A stretch of DNA of 51,094 bases from Clostridia bacterium (GTDB lineage Bacteria; Bacillota; Clostridia; Oscillospirales; Acutalibacteraceae), in the NCBI GenBank assembly GCA_030526115.1, contig JAUNDK010000011.1:1-51094 (forward strand), read 5' to 3'. The notes below the pieces were generated by a model, which ran no database searches, was not told the origin of the DNA, and saw only the letters and a program-made list of their open reading frames with translations. The position numbers were made by a program, and so were the translations under genes. The first letter of the stretch is position 1, and the number at the start of each line of letters is the position of its first letter. Below are positions 32,544-40,947 of this stretch, in pieces.

Positions 32544-33695
32544 TCAGTATTTATTCATAAAGTCATGGTAAGCATCGGAACCGCTGCCGTAATCATCTCT
32601 GCGTGATTTTGAAGAACGGTAGGAATCCTGAGGAATTGTTCCGTAACTGCCGGTTCTGCGCTTTTTCATAGCCTCTGCTTTTCTGCGCTTTTCAGCCGCC
32701 CTCTTCTTTTTGACATTCTGTCCGTGAACGACAATTACCGCAAGAGCAGCGCATATGATAACAATTACAACCAGAACAAAAATAAGCAGACCTTTTATAA
32801 AGCCGAGGAATCCGCCTGACTTCTTTTCGGTTTTGTCAAGCTTTACCTCTGTGCCCTGTTCTTCCGCAGGGTTCACAGCCTGATTTTCAACTGTTTTAAC
32901 GGTAACGGCACCTGAAGCAACAAGGCCTTCCATATATGTGCCTAAATCCGATGAAACAGCATCTGTGAAACTGAGCGCCGCCGCATCGTAGTTCTTTGCG
33001 GCAAAATCTGGCTCTACATAATCATCAAGATATTTCTGAAGAACCTCTGATGTGAACTTTGATTTCAAAGCTTCACCGGAAATGGAATAATAATCATCTC
33101 CGTTTACATCCATCAGAAGAATGATTCCGTAACCTTTGTCACCGCCGACCTTCCAGCTTTTCAGCATGGCATTGGTGTAGCTCTCAATGTCTGTACCGTT
33201 AATGGAGTTTACAACCGCAACAACAATCTGTGCTCCGTACTGAGAATTGAGGTAAGTGCCTGTATCGATGATTTTCTTTCTTGTGCTCTCCCCGATTGCG
33301 GAAGGTGCATCGAAAACATAAAAATCGGCAGACGCATCCGGAACGCTCAGATTTGCCGTATTACCCTGAGTATCGGCAGTACCCTCTGAATTCTCGGTAT
33401 TATTGTTGAGATTTATTTTTGGAACAGGAGTTGGCTCAGGCTCGGAAGTTTCCTCTTCCTGAGATTCTTCCTCGCTCTCTTCGCTTTCCTCGCTGCCGTA
33501 TTCATCTTCTTCATACTCTTCGGAATAATCGTCTGAGTAATAATCATCGTATCCGTAGTCTTCTTCGTAATAATCGCCGTATTCATCGTAATAATCATCA
33601 TAGTATTCATCCGCAAAGGCAGACACGGAAACAGAAGCAGCCATAGTCAGTGCCATGAGCAGAGATATCACTTTCGAAAAATGTTTATATTTCAT
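32544..33695 (-). CDS. exported TPM-domain protein with acidic Tyr-rich segment
   Basis: The 383-residue protein has a signal peptide (about 1-28), then a low-complexity stretch of Tyr, Asp, Glu and Ser (about 29-85). A TPM domain (about 125-260) follows, with 'KKIIDTGTYLNSQYGAQIVVAVV', 'GDKGYGIILLMDVNGDDYYSISG' and 'FAAKNYDAAAL'. A transmembrane helix (about 295-320) and a strongly basic cytosolic tail with 'KKKRAAEKRRKAEAMKKRR' complete it. TPM domains occur in membrane-anchored proteins of photosystem repair and of uncertain phosphatase-like function. The N-outside, basic-tail-inside topology is clear. The acidic tract may bind metal or repel the wall. Promoter at 33735-33763. Confidence 0.85.
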   Translation of the reverse strand: MKYKHFSKVISLLMALTMAASVSVSAFADEYYDDYYDEYGDYYEEDYGYDDYYSDDYSEEYEEDEYGSEESEESEEESQEEETSEPEPTPVPKINLNNNTENSEGTADTQGNTANLSVPDASADFYVFDAPSAIGESTRKKIIDTGTYLNSQYGAQIVVAVVNSINGTDIESYTNAMLKSWKVGGDKGYGIILLMDVNGDDYYSISGEALKSKFTSEVLQKYLDDYVEPDFAAKNYDAAALSFTDAVSSDLGTYMEGLVASGAVTVKTVENQAVNPAEEQGTEVKLDKTEKKSGGFLGFIKGLLIFVLVVIVIICAALAVIVVHGQNVKKKRAAEKRRKAEAMKKRRTGSYGTIPQDSYRSSKSRRDDYGSGSDAYHDFMNKY

Positions 33696-33734
33696 GATTC
33701 TCTCTTTTCTTTATTATACATATTTAACCATATA

Positions 33735-33763
33735 ATTCTATTATTATAAAGTGATAATGTCAA
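33735..33763 (-). promoter_or_regulatory. promoter of the TPM-domain gene
   Basis: On the minus strand TTGACA (33763-33758), a 17-bp spacer and TAGAAT (33740-33735). Confidence 0.7.
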
Positions 33764-33835
33764 GACATTGACTTGTATAATATAAGCGAATCAAAAGCCC
33801 GACAAATTGCGAAAAATGCCGAATCCTTCACAGAA

Positions 33836-34870
33836 TCAGCCCTCTCCGTTAATCAGATACGGCTCACCGTCTTCCATTTCCATGTTAATGAGTGCCTTCA
33901 TGTGGTGACCGTATTTTGACTCGAGTTCTCTGTGTGCCTTATCAAAGGCATTTATCGGGTAAATCATTGTGGGAATATCTCTGAAATTCCAAGTACCTGA
34001 CGCAAGCATATCTGCGGCAGTTTTTGCACCGATGGCGGTTCTGTCCATATCTCTCGGATGAGTTGAGAGCATGTCTATCGCTTTAACATTGGCGAGCTGC
34101 ATGTTTATGGTTCTTGACGGACCTGTATGGTAGGCACCTATGCAAAGCTGACCGAGCATACGTGTGAGTTCTATGGCCACATTGAGAGATTCGCTGGTTT
34201 CTCCCCATTCCATAACAACTTTAAAGCCCTGTTTTTCAAAGGAGTTAATTCCTGCCACACCTTTGCCTATGGATGCCATTCCGTATTTTTCGAGGGCTTC
34301 ATCCACATCGTATACTTCATCGGCACCGTATTTCAGAGCATTCTTTCGGCATGCTTCCTTTGGATCCACCGCAACAACATAAGCTCCCCTTAACTTGAGT
34401 ATGGATATTGCTCCACAGCCCATGTAACCGCAACCCACCACGCATACCTTCGTGTTCGGCATGTCGATGTTCGCCTTGCTTACAGCAGAGAACAGACAGG
34501 CAAGTGGCTCAAGAACAGCATCTTCATCCTTAACATTATCCGCAAGTTTTATCACTGTGTTTTCCTTTGGGTTCACTACGGCATACTGTACCATACCGCC
34601 TGCTCCCGGCAGACCGCTTCCCCATAGTCCCGATACTCTGTCTCCGACTTCAAAACCTCTTACATTTTTACCGACTTCACACACAACGCCCATAGGCTCG
34701 TGACCGAAACGGCCTCCCACATTTGCCCAGTCGTAATGTTCTGACATACACACACCCACATATTTCTGCTTTATCATTATGCAGTTGTCTTTCATTTTTG
34801 GCATGGGAACTTCTCTTACTTCACTTTTGCCCGGTTCTGTGGTGAAAACTGCCTTCATTTTTTCTGACAT
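33836..34870 (-). CDS. zinc-dependent alcohol dehydrogenase family protein
   Basis: The 344-residue medium-chain dehydrogenase/reductase has the catalytic zinc region 'VGVCMSEHYDW' (Cys ligand) and 'FGHEPMGVVCEVGKNVRGFEVGDRV', the nucleotide-binding 'VVGCGYMGCGAISILKLRGAYVVAVD', and a C-terminal substrate domain. The four-Cys structural zinc lobe of classical ADHs is absent, as in several sorbitol or threonine dehydrogenase-like branches. It probably oxidises a polyol or secondary alcohol with NAD(P). The frame can start at a GTG at 34882, but the ATG at 34870 has AAGGTGGG at correct spacing. Single gene, divergent from uvrC. Confidence 0.85.
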   Translation of the reverse strand: MSEKMKAVFTTEPGKSEVREVPMPKMKDNCIMIKQKYVGVCMSEHYDWANVGGRFGHEPMGVVCEVGKNVRGFEVGDRVSGLWGSGLPGAGGMVQYAVVNPKENTVIKLADNVKDEDAVLEPLACLFSAVSKANIDMPNTKVCVVGCGYMGCGAISILKLRGAYVVAVDPKEACRKNALKYGADEVYDVDEALEKYGMASIGKGVAGINSFEKQGFKVVMEWGETSESLNVAIELTRMLGQLCIGAYHTGPSRTINMQLANVKAIDMLSTHPRDMDRTAIGAKTAADMLASGTWNFRDIPTMIYPINAFDKAHRELESKYGHHMKALINMEMEDGEPYLINGEG

Positions 34871-34949
34871 AATTAATCCCACCTTAATAAAAAATCCACA
34901 ATCTGATTATACACCTTTCACGGCAAAATATGGAAATAATTTTATGGTT

Positions 34950-34978
34950 TTGACGATAAATTCATAATATGATAAAAT
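34950..34978 (+). promoter_or_regulatory. promoter of uvrC
   Basis: TTGACG (34950-34955), a 17-bp spacer and TAAAAT (34973-34978), about 30 bp before the ATG. Confidence 0.7.
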
Positions 34979-35008
34979 CAGCTTATCATAAGAAAAAGCG
35001 GTGAGAAT

Positions 35009-36868
35009 ATGACTGAACTTAATCCAAAATTACCTGAACTCAGAGCCAAATCCATGGCACTCCCCCTTCAGCCGGGAGTTTATCTGATGTACGATAAATC
35101 CAATAAAATTATATATGTCGGCAAAGCGAAGGCATTAAAGAACAGAGTAAGCCAGTATTTTGGCTCCGACAAAAACCATCAGGAGAAAGTAAAGCAGATG
35201 GTTCTGCATGTCCACCACTTTGAATACATTGTTACGGACAGCGAGTTTGAAGCTCTGGTTCTCGAGAACAGCCTGATTAAACACCACCAGCCTAAGTATA
35301 ATATCCTCCTGAAGGACGACAAGGGTTACTCATATATTCGGGTAAGCGCAGGCAGATGGCCCAAGATTAGCGAGGCAAAGCAGATTGCCGACGATGGTGC
35401 AAAATATATAGGTCCGTACATGAGTTCATGGACCATAAAGCAGACCATAGATGAGGCACAGAAGATTTTCAAACTTCCATCATGTAATAAAAAATTTCCC
35501 CAGGATTTCGGTAAATCCCGTCCATGTCTTAATTACTATATAAACCAGTGTTCCGCACCATGCAGAGGAAAAACCAACGAGAAGGAATATAACGAAGCTG
35601 TGCAGGAGGCTCTCGATTTTATTAAAGGCGGATCCACCGAGGCAATCAGGAGCCTGACCGATAAAATGGAAGAAGCCGCCGAGAACCTCGAGTTTGAGAC
35701 AGCGGCAAGAATACGTGACAGAATTCAGGCGATTAAAGCCATGCGGGACAAGCAGAAGGTTGTGGAAAGCCGTGTGAGAGATCAGGATGTAATAGCGGTT
35801 TCCTTCGGTAACACAAAATGCGTTGTGGCTGTGCTGAAGTTTCAGGACGGCAGACTTTACGACAGAGAGAATTTCAGTTTCACGGAGATAGAAAACATAG
35901 AGGAACTCAGAGCTGAATTCATACGACAGTATTATTCCGACAGAGACAGAGTTCCGCCGCAGGTTACCATTGACGGAGAGTGCGACGACAGAGAACTCCT
36001 CGAAGCATGGCTCACGGAAAAGGCAAAGCGCAAAGTAAGCATACATATTCCGCAAAAGGGTGACCAGCTAAAACTGGTTGAAATGTGCCGTGCAAATGCC
36101 GCTGAAAAACTCGCAGAGGGTACGGAGAGAAGCGGCAGAGAGCTATCTGCCCTTGATGAACTGGCAAGACTGCTCGGACTTTCAGCACCTCCGGAATACA
36201 TAGAATCCTACGATATTTCAAACCTTGCAGGTGAGGACAATGTTGCAGGCATGGTCGTTTTCAGAAACGGCAGACCGTATAAGGCAGGTTACAGACGATT
36301 CAGGATTAAGACTGTCACAGGTCAGGACGACTACGGCTCCATGCGTGAGGTTATAACAAGAAGATTCGAGGAATACTATAAACACAAAGAACTCGGTGAT
36401 GACGATTACTTCGGAACTCTGCCGAACCTCATACTCCTTGACGGCGGTAAGGGGCATGTGGGAGCGATACTCCCCGTGCTTGAGAGCATGAATATTAATG
36501 TACCATGCTTCGGTATGGTCAAGGATGATTCCCACAGAACAAGAGCCATTGCCGTTACAGGCGGAGAAATATCCATAACATCCACAAGGCAGGCTTTTAC
36601 TTTATGCTCACAGCTTCAGGATGAAGTTCACCGTTGGGCAATAGGATACCATCGTACCACAAGAAAAAAGAGGACCATATCCTCAACATTAACACAGATA
36701 TCGGGCATGGGAGAGGCAAGGGCAACGGCACTTATGAAACACTTCCGTACCGTCAAAGCAATAAGCGAGGCAGACCTCACAGAGCTGGAAAACTGCGCAA
36801 AAATGAATCATCCGTCAGCGGTAAATGTATGGAATTACTTTCATCCCGATGACATGATAACAGACTGA
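35009..36868 (+). CDS. uvrC: excinuclease ABC subunit C
   Basis: The 619-residue UvrC makes both incisions around a DNA lesion after UvrAB loading. The N-terminal GIY-YIG nuclease has 'PGVYLMYDKSNKIIYVGKAKALKNR', near residues 24-50. A Cys cluster is near 170-185, the UVR motif is around 'LEFETAARIRDRIQAI' (about 228-243), and the RNase H-like nuclease spans about 390-530 ('ESYDISNLAGEDNVAGMVVF', 'LLDGGKGHVGA', 'HRWAIGYHR'). A C-terminal helix-hairpin-helix follows. Full length for the family. nnr follows after 14 bp. Confidence 0.97.
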   Translation: MTELNPKLPELRAKSMALPLQPGVYLMYDKSNKIIYVGKAKALKNRVSQYFGSDKNHQEKVKQMVLHVHHFEYIVTDSEFEALVLENSLIKHHQPKYNILLKDDKGYSYIRVSAGRWPKISEAKQIADDGAKYIGPYMSSWTIKQTIDEAQKIFKLPSCNKKFPQDFGKSRPCLNYYINQCSAPCRGKTNEKEYNEAVQEALDFIKGGSTEAIRSLTDKMEEAAENLEFETAARIRDRIQAIKAMRDKQKVVESRVRDQDVIAVSFGNTKCVVAVLKFQDGRLYDRENFSFTEIENIEELRAEFIRQYYSDRDRVPPQVTIDGECDDRELLEAWLTEKAKRKVSIHIPQKGDQLKLVEMCRANAAEKLAEGTERSGRELSALDELARLLGLSAPPEYIESYDISNLAGEDNVAGMVVFRNGRPYKAGYRRFRIKTVTGQDDYGSMREVITRRFEEYYKHKELGDDDYFGTLPNLILLDGGKGHVGAILPVLESMNINVPCFGMVKDDSHRTRAIAVTGGEISITSTRQAFTLCSQLQDEVHRWAIGYHRTTRKKRTISSTLTQISGMGEARATALMKHFRTVKAISEADLTELENCAKMNHPSAVNVWNYFHPDDMITD

Positions 36869-36882
36869 GAAGGTGAAATACT

Positions 36883-38403
36883 TTGAAAATATACACAAGT
36901 GAACATATAAAAGCTCTTGAACATATTGCCGTGGAGGACGGCGTAAGCATGGAAATGCTTATGGATAACGCAGGCAGAGCCGTAGCGGAATTTATCCTCG
37001 CAAAAACAGATGTAAGGCACAGGAAAATTGCCATACTGTGCGGCAAGGGCAACAACGGCGGTGATGGTTATGTTGCGGCAAACATACTCTTTGAACATGA
37101 AGCTCTGGTGGAGGTTATACTCACTCAGGGTGAGCCGGCAAGTGAACTTTCACAGAACGCTTTCGGAAAATTACAGCCGATTATTCCCGTGATGGATTAT
37201 CTTAAAAACCCGGATATGATTCATTCCCTTGTAAAAGATGCGGATATTATCGTTGATGCTGTTTTCGGTTTCGGGTTCAAAGGTGAAATAAAAGAACCGC
37301 TTGCAGGATTAATTGAGCTGGCGAATAACAATACCGGCATGAAATTTGCTGTGGATGTTCCCAGCGGAGTGCATTGTGATATAGGTACAGTCAGCAGAGC
37401 CTGTTTCAGAGCCGATTACACAATCACATTCACAGGCATTAAACCGGGACTGCTTGTTCACCCGGGAAAATCCTTCTGCGGAGAGGTTCATGTTGCCTCT
37501 GTCGGAATAAACCAGACAGAAATCAATTCCCACCAAACACATATGTATTACCTTTCCGACAAAGAGGCAAAGGCCCTGCTGATAAACAGAAATCCCGTTT
37601 CCAACAAAGGAAGTTTCGGCAAACTCCTCATGATATGCGGAAGCATGGGTATGCTGGGAGCATGTATGATGGCCGCAAAGGGTGCACTCAGGAGCGGTGT
37701 CGGACTTTTAAACATTGCTGTAACCAAAGAGCTGTACCCCATGATAGCACCGCACATTCCCGAACCGGTTTATACCATACTTGATTATTCCACAGAAGAA
37801 GCCACAAAAGAGAGCGAAGAAAAGCTCGAATCCGCAATAAAGTCCGCAAGTGCGATAGTCTGCGGTTGCGGTCTTGGAAAAGATGCTGAAAAGTATGTAC
37901 CTCTGCTGATTGAAGAAGCTGAAGTTCCCATGGTTCTTGATGCCGATGCCCTGAACTGTATTGCAAACAATATGGATTTAATCGAAAAATCAAAATCACA
38001 GATTATCGTAACACCTCATCCCGGTGAAATGTCACGTCTTACAGGAAAAAGTATTGCGGATATTCAGTCTGACAGAATAAACACTGCAAGTAATTTTGCA
38101 GAAAAGCACAGTGTTATAACCGTACTGAAAGGCAGCGGAACAGTAATCTCCGCACCTGATGGGGAAACATGGCTGAATCTTACAGGAAATGCGGGCATGG
38201 CAAAAGGCGGAAGCGGAGATGTTCTTGCGGGAATAATCTCATCACTTCTTGCACAGGGCATGAAACCTGAAGATGCGGCAGTGCTCGGTGTTTTTATTCA
38301 TGGCAGAGCAGGAGATATCGCCACGGAGAAATTCGGACAGATTTCCATGCTGCCTACGGATTTAATTGATTGTTTACCCGATGCATACAAATCAATAAAC
38401 TGA
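36883..38403 (+). CDS. nnr: bifunctional NAD(P)HX epimerase/dehydratase
   Basis: The 506-residue repair enzyme fuses two activities. The N-terminal YjeF-N epimerase (about 1-215) has 'CGKGNNGGDGYVAA'. The C-terminal YjeF-C ADP-dependent dehydratase (about 225-500) has 'CGSMGMLGACMMAAKGALRSG', 'CGCGLGKD', 'DADALN' and 'KGGSGDVLAG'. It restores NAD(P)H from its hydrated forms. The start codon is TTG at 36883, with GAGAAGGTG eight bases upstream; no better start lies near. Same transcript as uvrC, ending at the terminator at 38412. Confidence 0.95.
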   Translation: MKIYTSEHIKALEHIAVEDGVSMEMLMDNAGRAVAEFILAKTDVRHRKIAILCGKGNNGGDGYVAANILFEHEALVEVILTQGEPASELSQNAFGKLQPIIPVMDYLKNPDMIHSLVKDADIIVDAVFGFGFKGEIKEPLAGLIELANNNTGMKFAVDVPSGVHCDIGTVSRACFRADYTITFTGIKPGLLVHPGKSFCGEVHVASVGINQTEINSHQTHMYYLSDKEAKALLINRNPVSNKGSFGKLLMICGSMGMLGACMMAAKGALRSGVGLLNIAVTKELYPMIAPHIPEPVYTILDYSTEEATKESEEKLESAIKSASAIVCGCGLGKDAEKYVPLLIEEAEVPMVLDADALNCIANNMDLIEKSKSQIIVTPHPGEMSRLTGKSIADIQSDRINTASNFAEKHSVITVLKGSGTVISAPDGETWLNLTGNAGMAKGGSGDVLAGIISSLLAQGMKPEDAAVLGVFIHGRAGDIATEKFGQISMLPTDLIDCLPDAYKSIN

Positions 38404-38411
38404 TATATGAC

Positions 38412-38440
38412 AAAAGTCCCCGATTTTTTCGAGGACTTTT
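38412..38440. terminator. bidirectional terminator between nnr and the sugar ABC operon
   Basis: The stem AAAAGTCC/GGACTTTT extends by two more pairs after one mismatch. TTTATTTTA follows on the plus strand, and the minus strand has TTTTG. Confidence 0.75.
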
Positions 38441-38444
38441 TATT

Positions 38445-39200
38445 TTATTCTTCCCATTCATATTCCATGAGGTTTACGGATATGCCTGTTCCCTCAAGGT
38501 TTGCTCTTGTTCTCAAAGCTCTGTCTGTTTTAATAAGCACGGGATATTTTGTAAGCTCCGCAGGGAGTTCTTTAATCTGAACAAGCTGATTACCTGTGGC
38601 ACTTCTCGGCCACACACTAAGCAGTACCTTTCTTGTCACATATTCTGTGCCGAAAACTCCGTCCTTCGGTACAATTACAAAAACACAATCCATGTCAGAA
38701 TCTACACTGACGGCAGATGCAGGCAGGGTGTACTCACATTCAATGGGGTCACACTCATAAATTACCTGATATGCGGCAATATTATCATCAACATGATCAG
38801 AGTCAAAACCTATGTAATAAACATATTCCGTACTCATGGAACCAAGCTGATTCTTTTCGTAAATTATATCTATTACCTCACCCTGTTCCTCATATTCTCC
38901 CACAATTACTTTTACTGTGCTGTTCAAAGGGAATATCTCGGGGGTGATGTAATTCTTTCTGAAACTCAGCTCACCTATATAACTGTATTCTGTTTCCACA
39001 CCCAGTTCTTTCGGGTCTTTCACATAGGCAAACTGATCCACCGTATAATTTACCGTTCCCTCTTTTGGGTAAGCAATATATGCGCCTACCCTTGCATCAC
39101 GGTATGAAGTATAGGTATTCCACGTGAAATAAGCACACACCGAGAGAAACGCCGCAAGGCAGATTGAAAATATAACATTGAATTTTTCAGGCTTTCTCAT
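38445..39200 (-). CDS. membrane-anchored protein resembling the outer half of HlyD-type adaptors
   Basis: This 251-residue protein I do not recognise firmly. One N-terminal helix (about residues 8-28) leads to an exported, beta-rich domain. Two stretches recall HlyD/RND adaptors: a beta-barrel-like 'VKVIVGEYEEQGEVIDIIY' and a membrane-proximal-like 'LPASAVSVDSDMDCVFVIVPKDG' followed by 'EYVTRKVLL'. There is no lipoyl half-motif pair or coiled-coil hairpin. It is the last gene of a sugar importer operon, overlapping the MalG-type gene by four bases (ATGA), where such an adaptor is unexpected. It may stabilise or regulate the importer. Confidence 0.5.
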   Translation of the reverse strand: MRKPEKFNVIFSICLAAFLSVCAYFTWNTYTSYRDARVGAYIAYPKEGTVNYTVDQFAYVKDPKELGVETEYSYIGELSFRKNYITPEIFPLNSTVKVIVGEYEEQGEVIDIIYEKNQLGSMSTEYVYYIGFDSDHVDDNIAAYQVIYECDPIECEYTLPASAVSVDSDMDCVFVIVPKDGVFGTEYVTRKVLLSVWPRSATGNQLVQIKELPAELTKYPVLIKTDRALRTRANLEGTGISVNLMEYEWEE

Positions 39201-40078
39201 TTGTTCACTTCCTTACCGTAAATACCACTCTCGTTTATTCTGTGCATGGCGTAGGCGAACACAAACACCGCAGGAATTACAAACACAACTGATGCGGCAA
39301 GAAAGAACGGACTTATGTTGGCCGACCTCAGAGACAGGAAAACAGGCAGAGTTTTGGCATAATTCCCTGTTATGAAAATCTGAATCTGTTCAATCATATT
39401 CCAGTTATCACAGAAAATAATCAGCATGGAAACAGCTATGGAGGACTTTATGTTGGGAAGAACCACCTGACGGTAAATTCTGAATGTTCCTGCTCCGTCA
39501 AGCTCTGCCGCCTCAATAATGGAACGGGGAAAACTTTTTAACTGCTGACGTATCATAAACACACCTATGGGGTTAAGTATTGACGGCAGAATAACCGCAA
39601 GATAGGAATCCGAAAGTCCAAGCCACTGAGTAAGCAGATAATTCGGAACAAGGGTAACCAGCGTGGGGAGCATCATAACCACAATATAAAAGTAGAAAAT
39701 GACTTCCTTGAACCTGAACGAACTCATCTCAAATCCGTAGGCCGTGAGCGGTGCCAGCAGAAGCTGAAAGAAAAGTATGGGCACAATGATTATCACGGAG
39801 TTCCAGAAACTTCTCCAGAATGTGGGATTTCCCAAAGCAATGGTATTATAGGAATCCGTGGAAAACTCCTCGGGAACAAGCGACATTCTGACATAGTGAA
39901 GTTTGCCGTAATGTGGTTCATCGGCATTGAGAAAAGTGGACTGTTCGGTATATCTTTCCTCCAGCTCCTGTGAACTCATGAATGAGTTTGAAACTATGTA
40001 AATAATCGGAAACAAAGCACCGCTGATGAGTATTGCAAAAGTAAAAAGAAGCAGTGCTCTTTTAATTTTCTTTTTCAT
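39197..40078 (-). CDS. carbohydrate ABC transporter permease, MalG type
   Basis: The 293-residue inner subunit of a CUT1-type sugar importer has six helices and the EAA loop 'IIEAAELDGAGTFRIYRQVVLPNIKSSIAV' near residues 180-210, which contacts the ATPase. A sizeable exported loop lies between the first two helices ('SQELEERYTEQSTFLNADEPHYG'). One base separates it from the MalF-type gene upstream. The matching ATPase gene is not in the operon. Confidence 0.92.
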   Translation of the reverse strand: MKKKIKRALLLFTFAILISGALFPIIYIVSNSFMSSQELEERYTEQSTFLNADEPHYGKLHYVRMSLVPEEFSTDSYNTIALGNPTFWRSFWNSVIIIVPILFFQLLLAPLTAYGFEMSSFRFKEVIFYFYIVVMMLPTLVTLVPNYLLTQWLGLSDSYLAVILPSILNPIGVFMIRQQLKSFPRSIIEAAELDGAGTFRIYRQVVLPNIKSSIAVSMLIIFCDNWNMIEQIQIFITGNYAKTLPVFLSLRSANISPFFLAASVVFVIPAVFVFAYAMHRINESGIYGKEVNK

Positions 40079-40079
40079 A

Positions 40080-40946
40080 TCAGTAAAAATCCTTGCTGAA
40101 TTTATTCTGAAGATACAGGGTAACCACTATCGGTATGAGCAAAGCCGCAAGTATTATCCATGCGCTGGTGGAAAGCTTCACTATGTTACCCGACTCAAAC
40201 AGATTGTTCATGTAATTCTGAAGCATATAAACATAACTTGACGGATAGGAACCATACAGCAGATATATTTCTCTGTAAACCTTGAACGAATTAATAAAGG
40301 TAAGTATCGTAACCAGTATGATTGACGGTCTGAGATATACCAGAGTTACGCTGAACAGTTGCTTTATTTTCCCGAGTCCCTCAATTTCAGCAACCTCATA
40401 ATAAGCCTGAGGTATATCCTGAAGACCTGTAAACATGAGAGACGCACAGAAGCCCGTATATTTCCACAGGAAGATAAAAAGAGCAATTACCATTGTAACA
40501 GGGCCGGAGGTTATATCAATTTCAGGATGACCTGACTTAAAAAGCAGGAGCCTTACAAATCCGTTTTCGGAAAAGAGAAGATTCCAGAAATATGAAATGG
40601 AAACCGACGGAATCGCCATGGGAAAAATGAGTACCGCAAGTACAGCTCCCCGGTATTTCTTCAGATTTTTCACCCCTATTGCAATTGCCGTGGAAAAAAC
40701 AAACTCAAGCAGAACCGCCGCCACAACAAAAATTATGGTATTGATGGCCGCCTGTGTGAAGGTTTTGCTTCCGAATACATTTCTGAAATTATCCATGCCG
40801 ACAAAACTGCTGTCGGAAGAGGATTTTACCATGGTATAGCCAAAAGATATTACGAAAGGCACAAACCAGAAGACTATTATTCCGATAAGGCTCGGCATGG
40901 TACACACGAAGGGTCCGATTTTTATTTTTCCGCTTGTATTTTTCAT
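40080..40946 (-). CDS. carbohydrate ABC transporter permease, MalF type
   Basis: The 288-residue CUT1-type permease begins 'FVCTMPSLIGIIVFWFVPF', the usual start of this family, with six helices and the EAA loop 'YYEVAEIEGLGKIKQLFSVTLVYLRPSIIL' near residues 195-225. It pairs with the MalG-type protein and one base separates it from each neighbour, so the operon is tightly coupled. Confidence 0.92.
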   Translation of the reverse strand: MKNTSGKIKIGPFVCTMPSLIGIIVFWFVPFVISFGYTMVKSSSDSSFVGMDNFRNVFGSKTFTQAAINTIIFVVAAVLLEFVFSTAIAIGVKNLKKYRGAVLAVLIFPMAIPSVSISYFWNLLFSENGFVRLLLFKSGHPEIDITSGPVTMVIALFIFLWKYTGFCASLMFTGLQDIPQAYYEVAEIEGLGKIKQLFSVTLVYLRPSIILVTILTFINSFKVYREIYLLYGSYPSSYVYMLQNYMNNLFESGNIVKLSTSAWIILAALLIPIVVTLYLQNKFSKDFY

Positions 40947-40947
40947 A

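Noticed and set aside
33413-33646. Alternative frames in the acidic tract of the TPM gene
   Set aside because: They are frameshifted readings of a low-complexity GAY/TAY codon run and have no start signals.
38370-39107. Plus-strand frame of 245 codons opposite the adaptor-like gene
   Set aside because: It crosses a terminator, has no ribosome binding site, and its Cys/Phe/Tyr-rich product is typical of an antisense reading; the minus-strand gene fits the operon with a four-base overlap.
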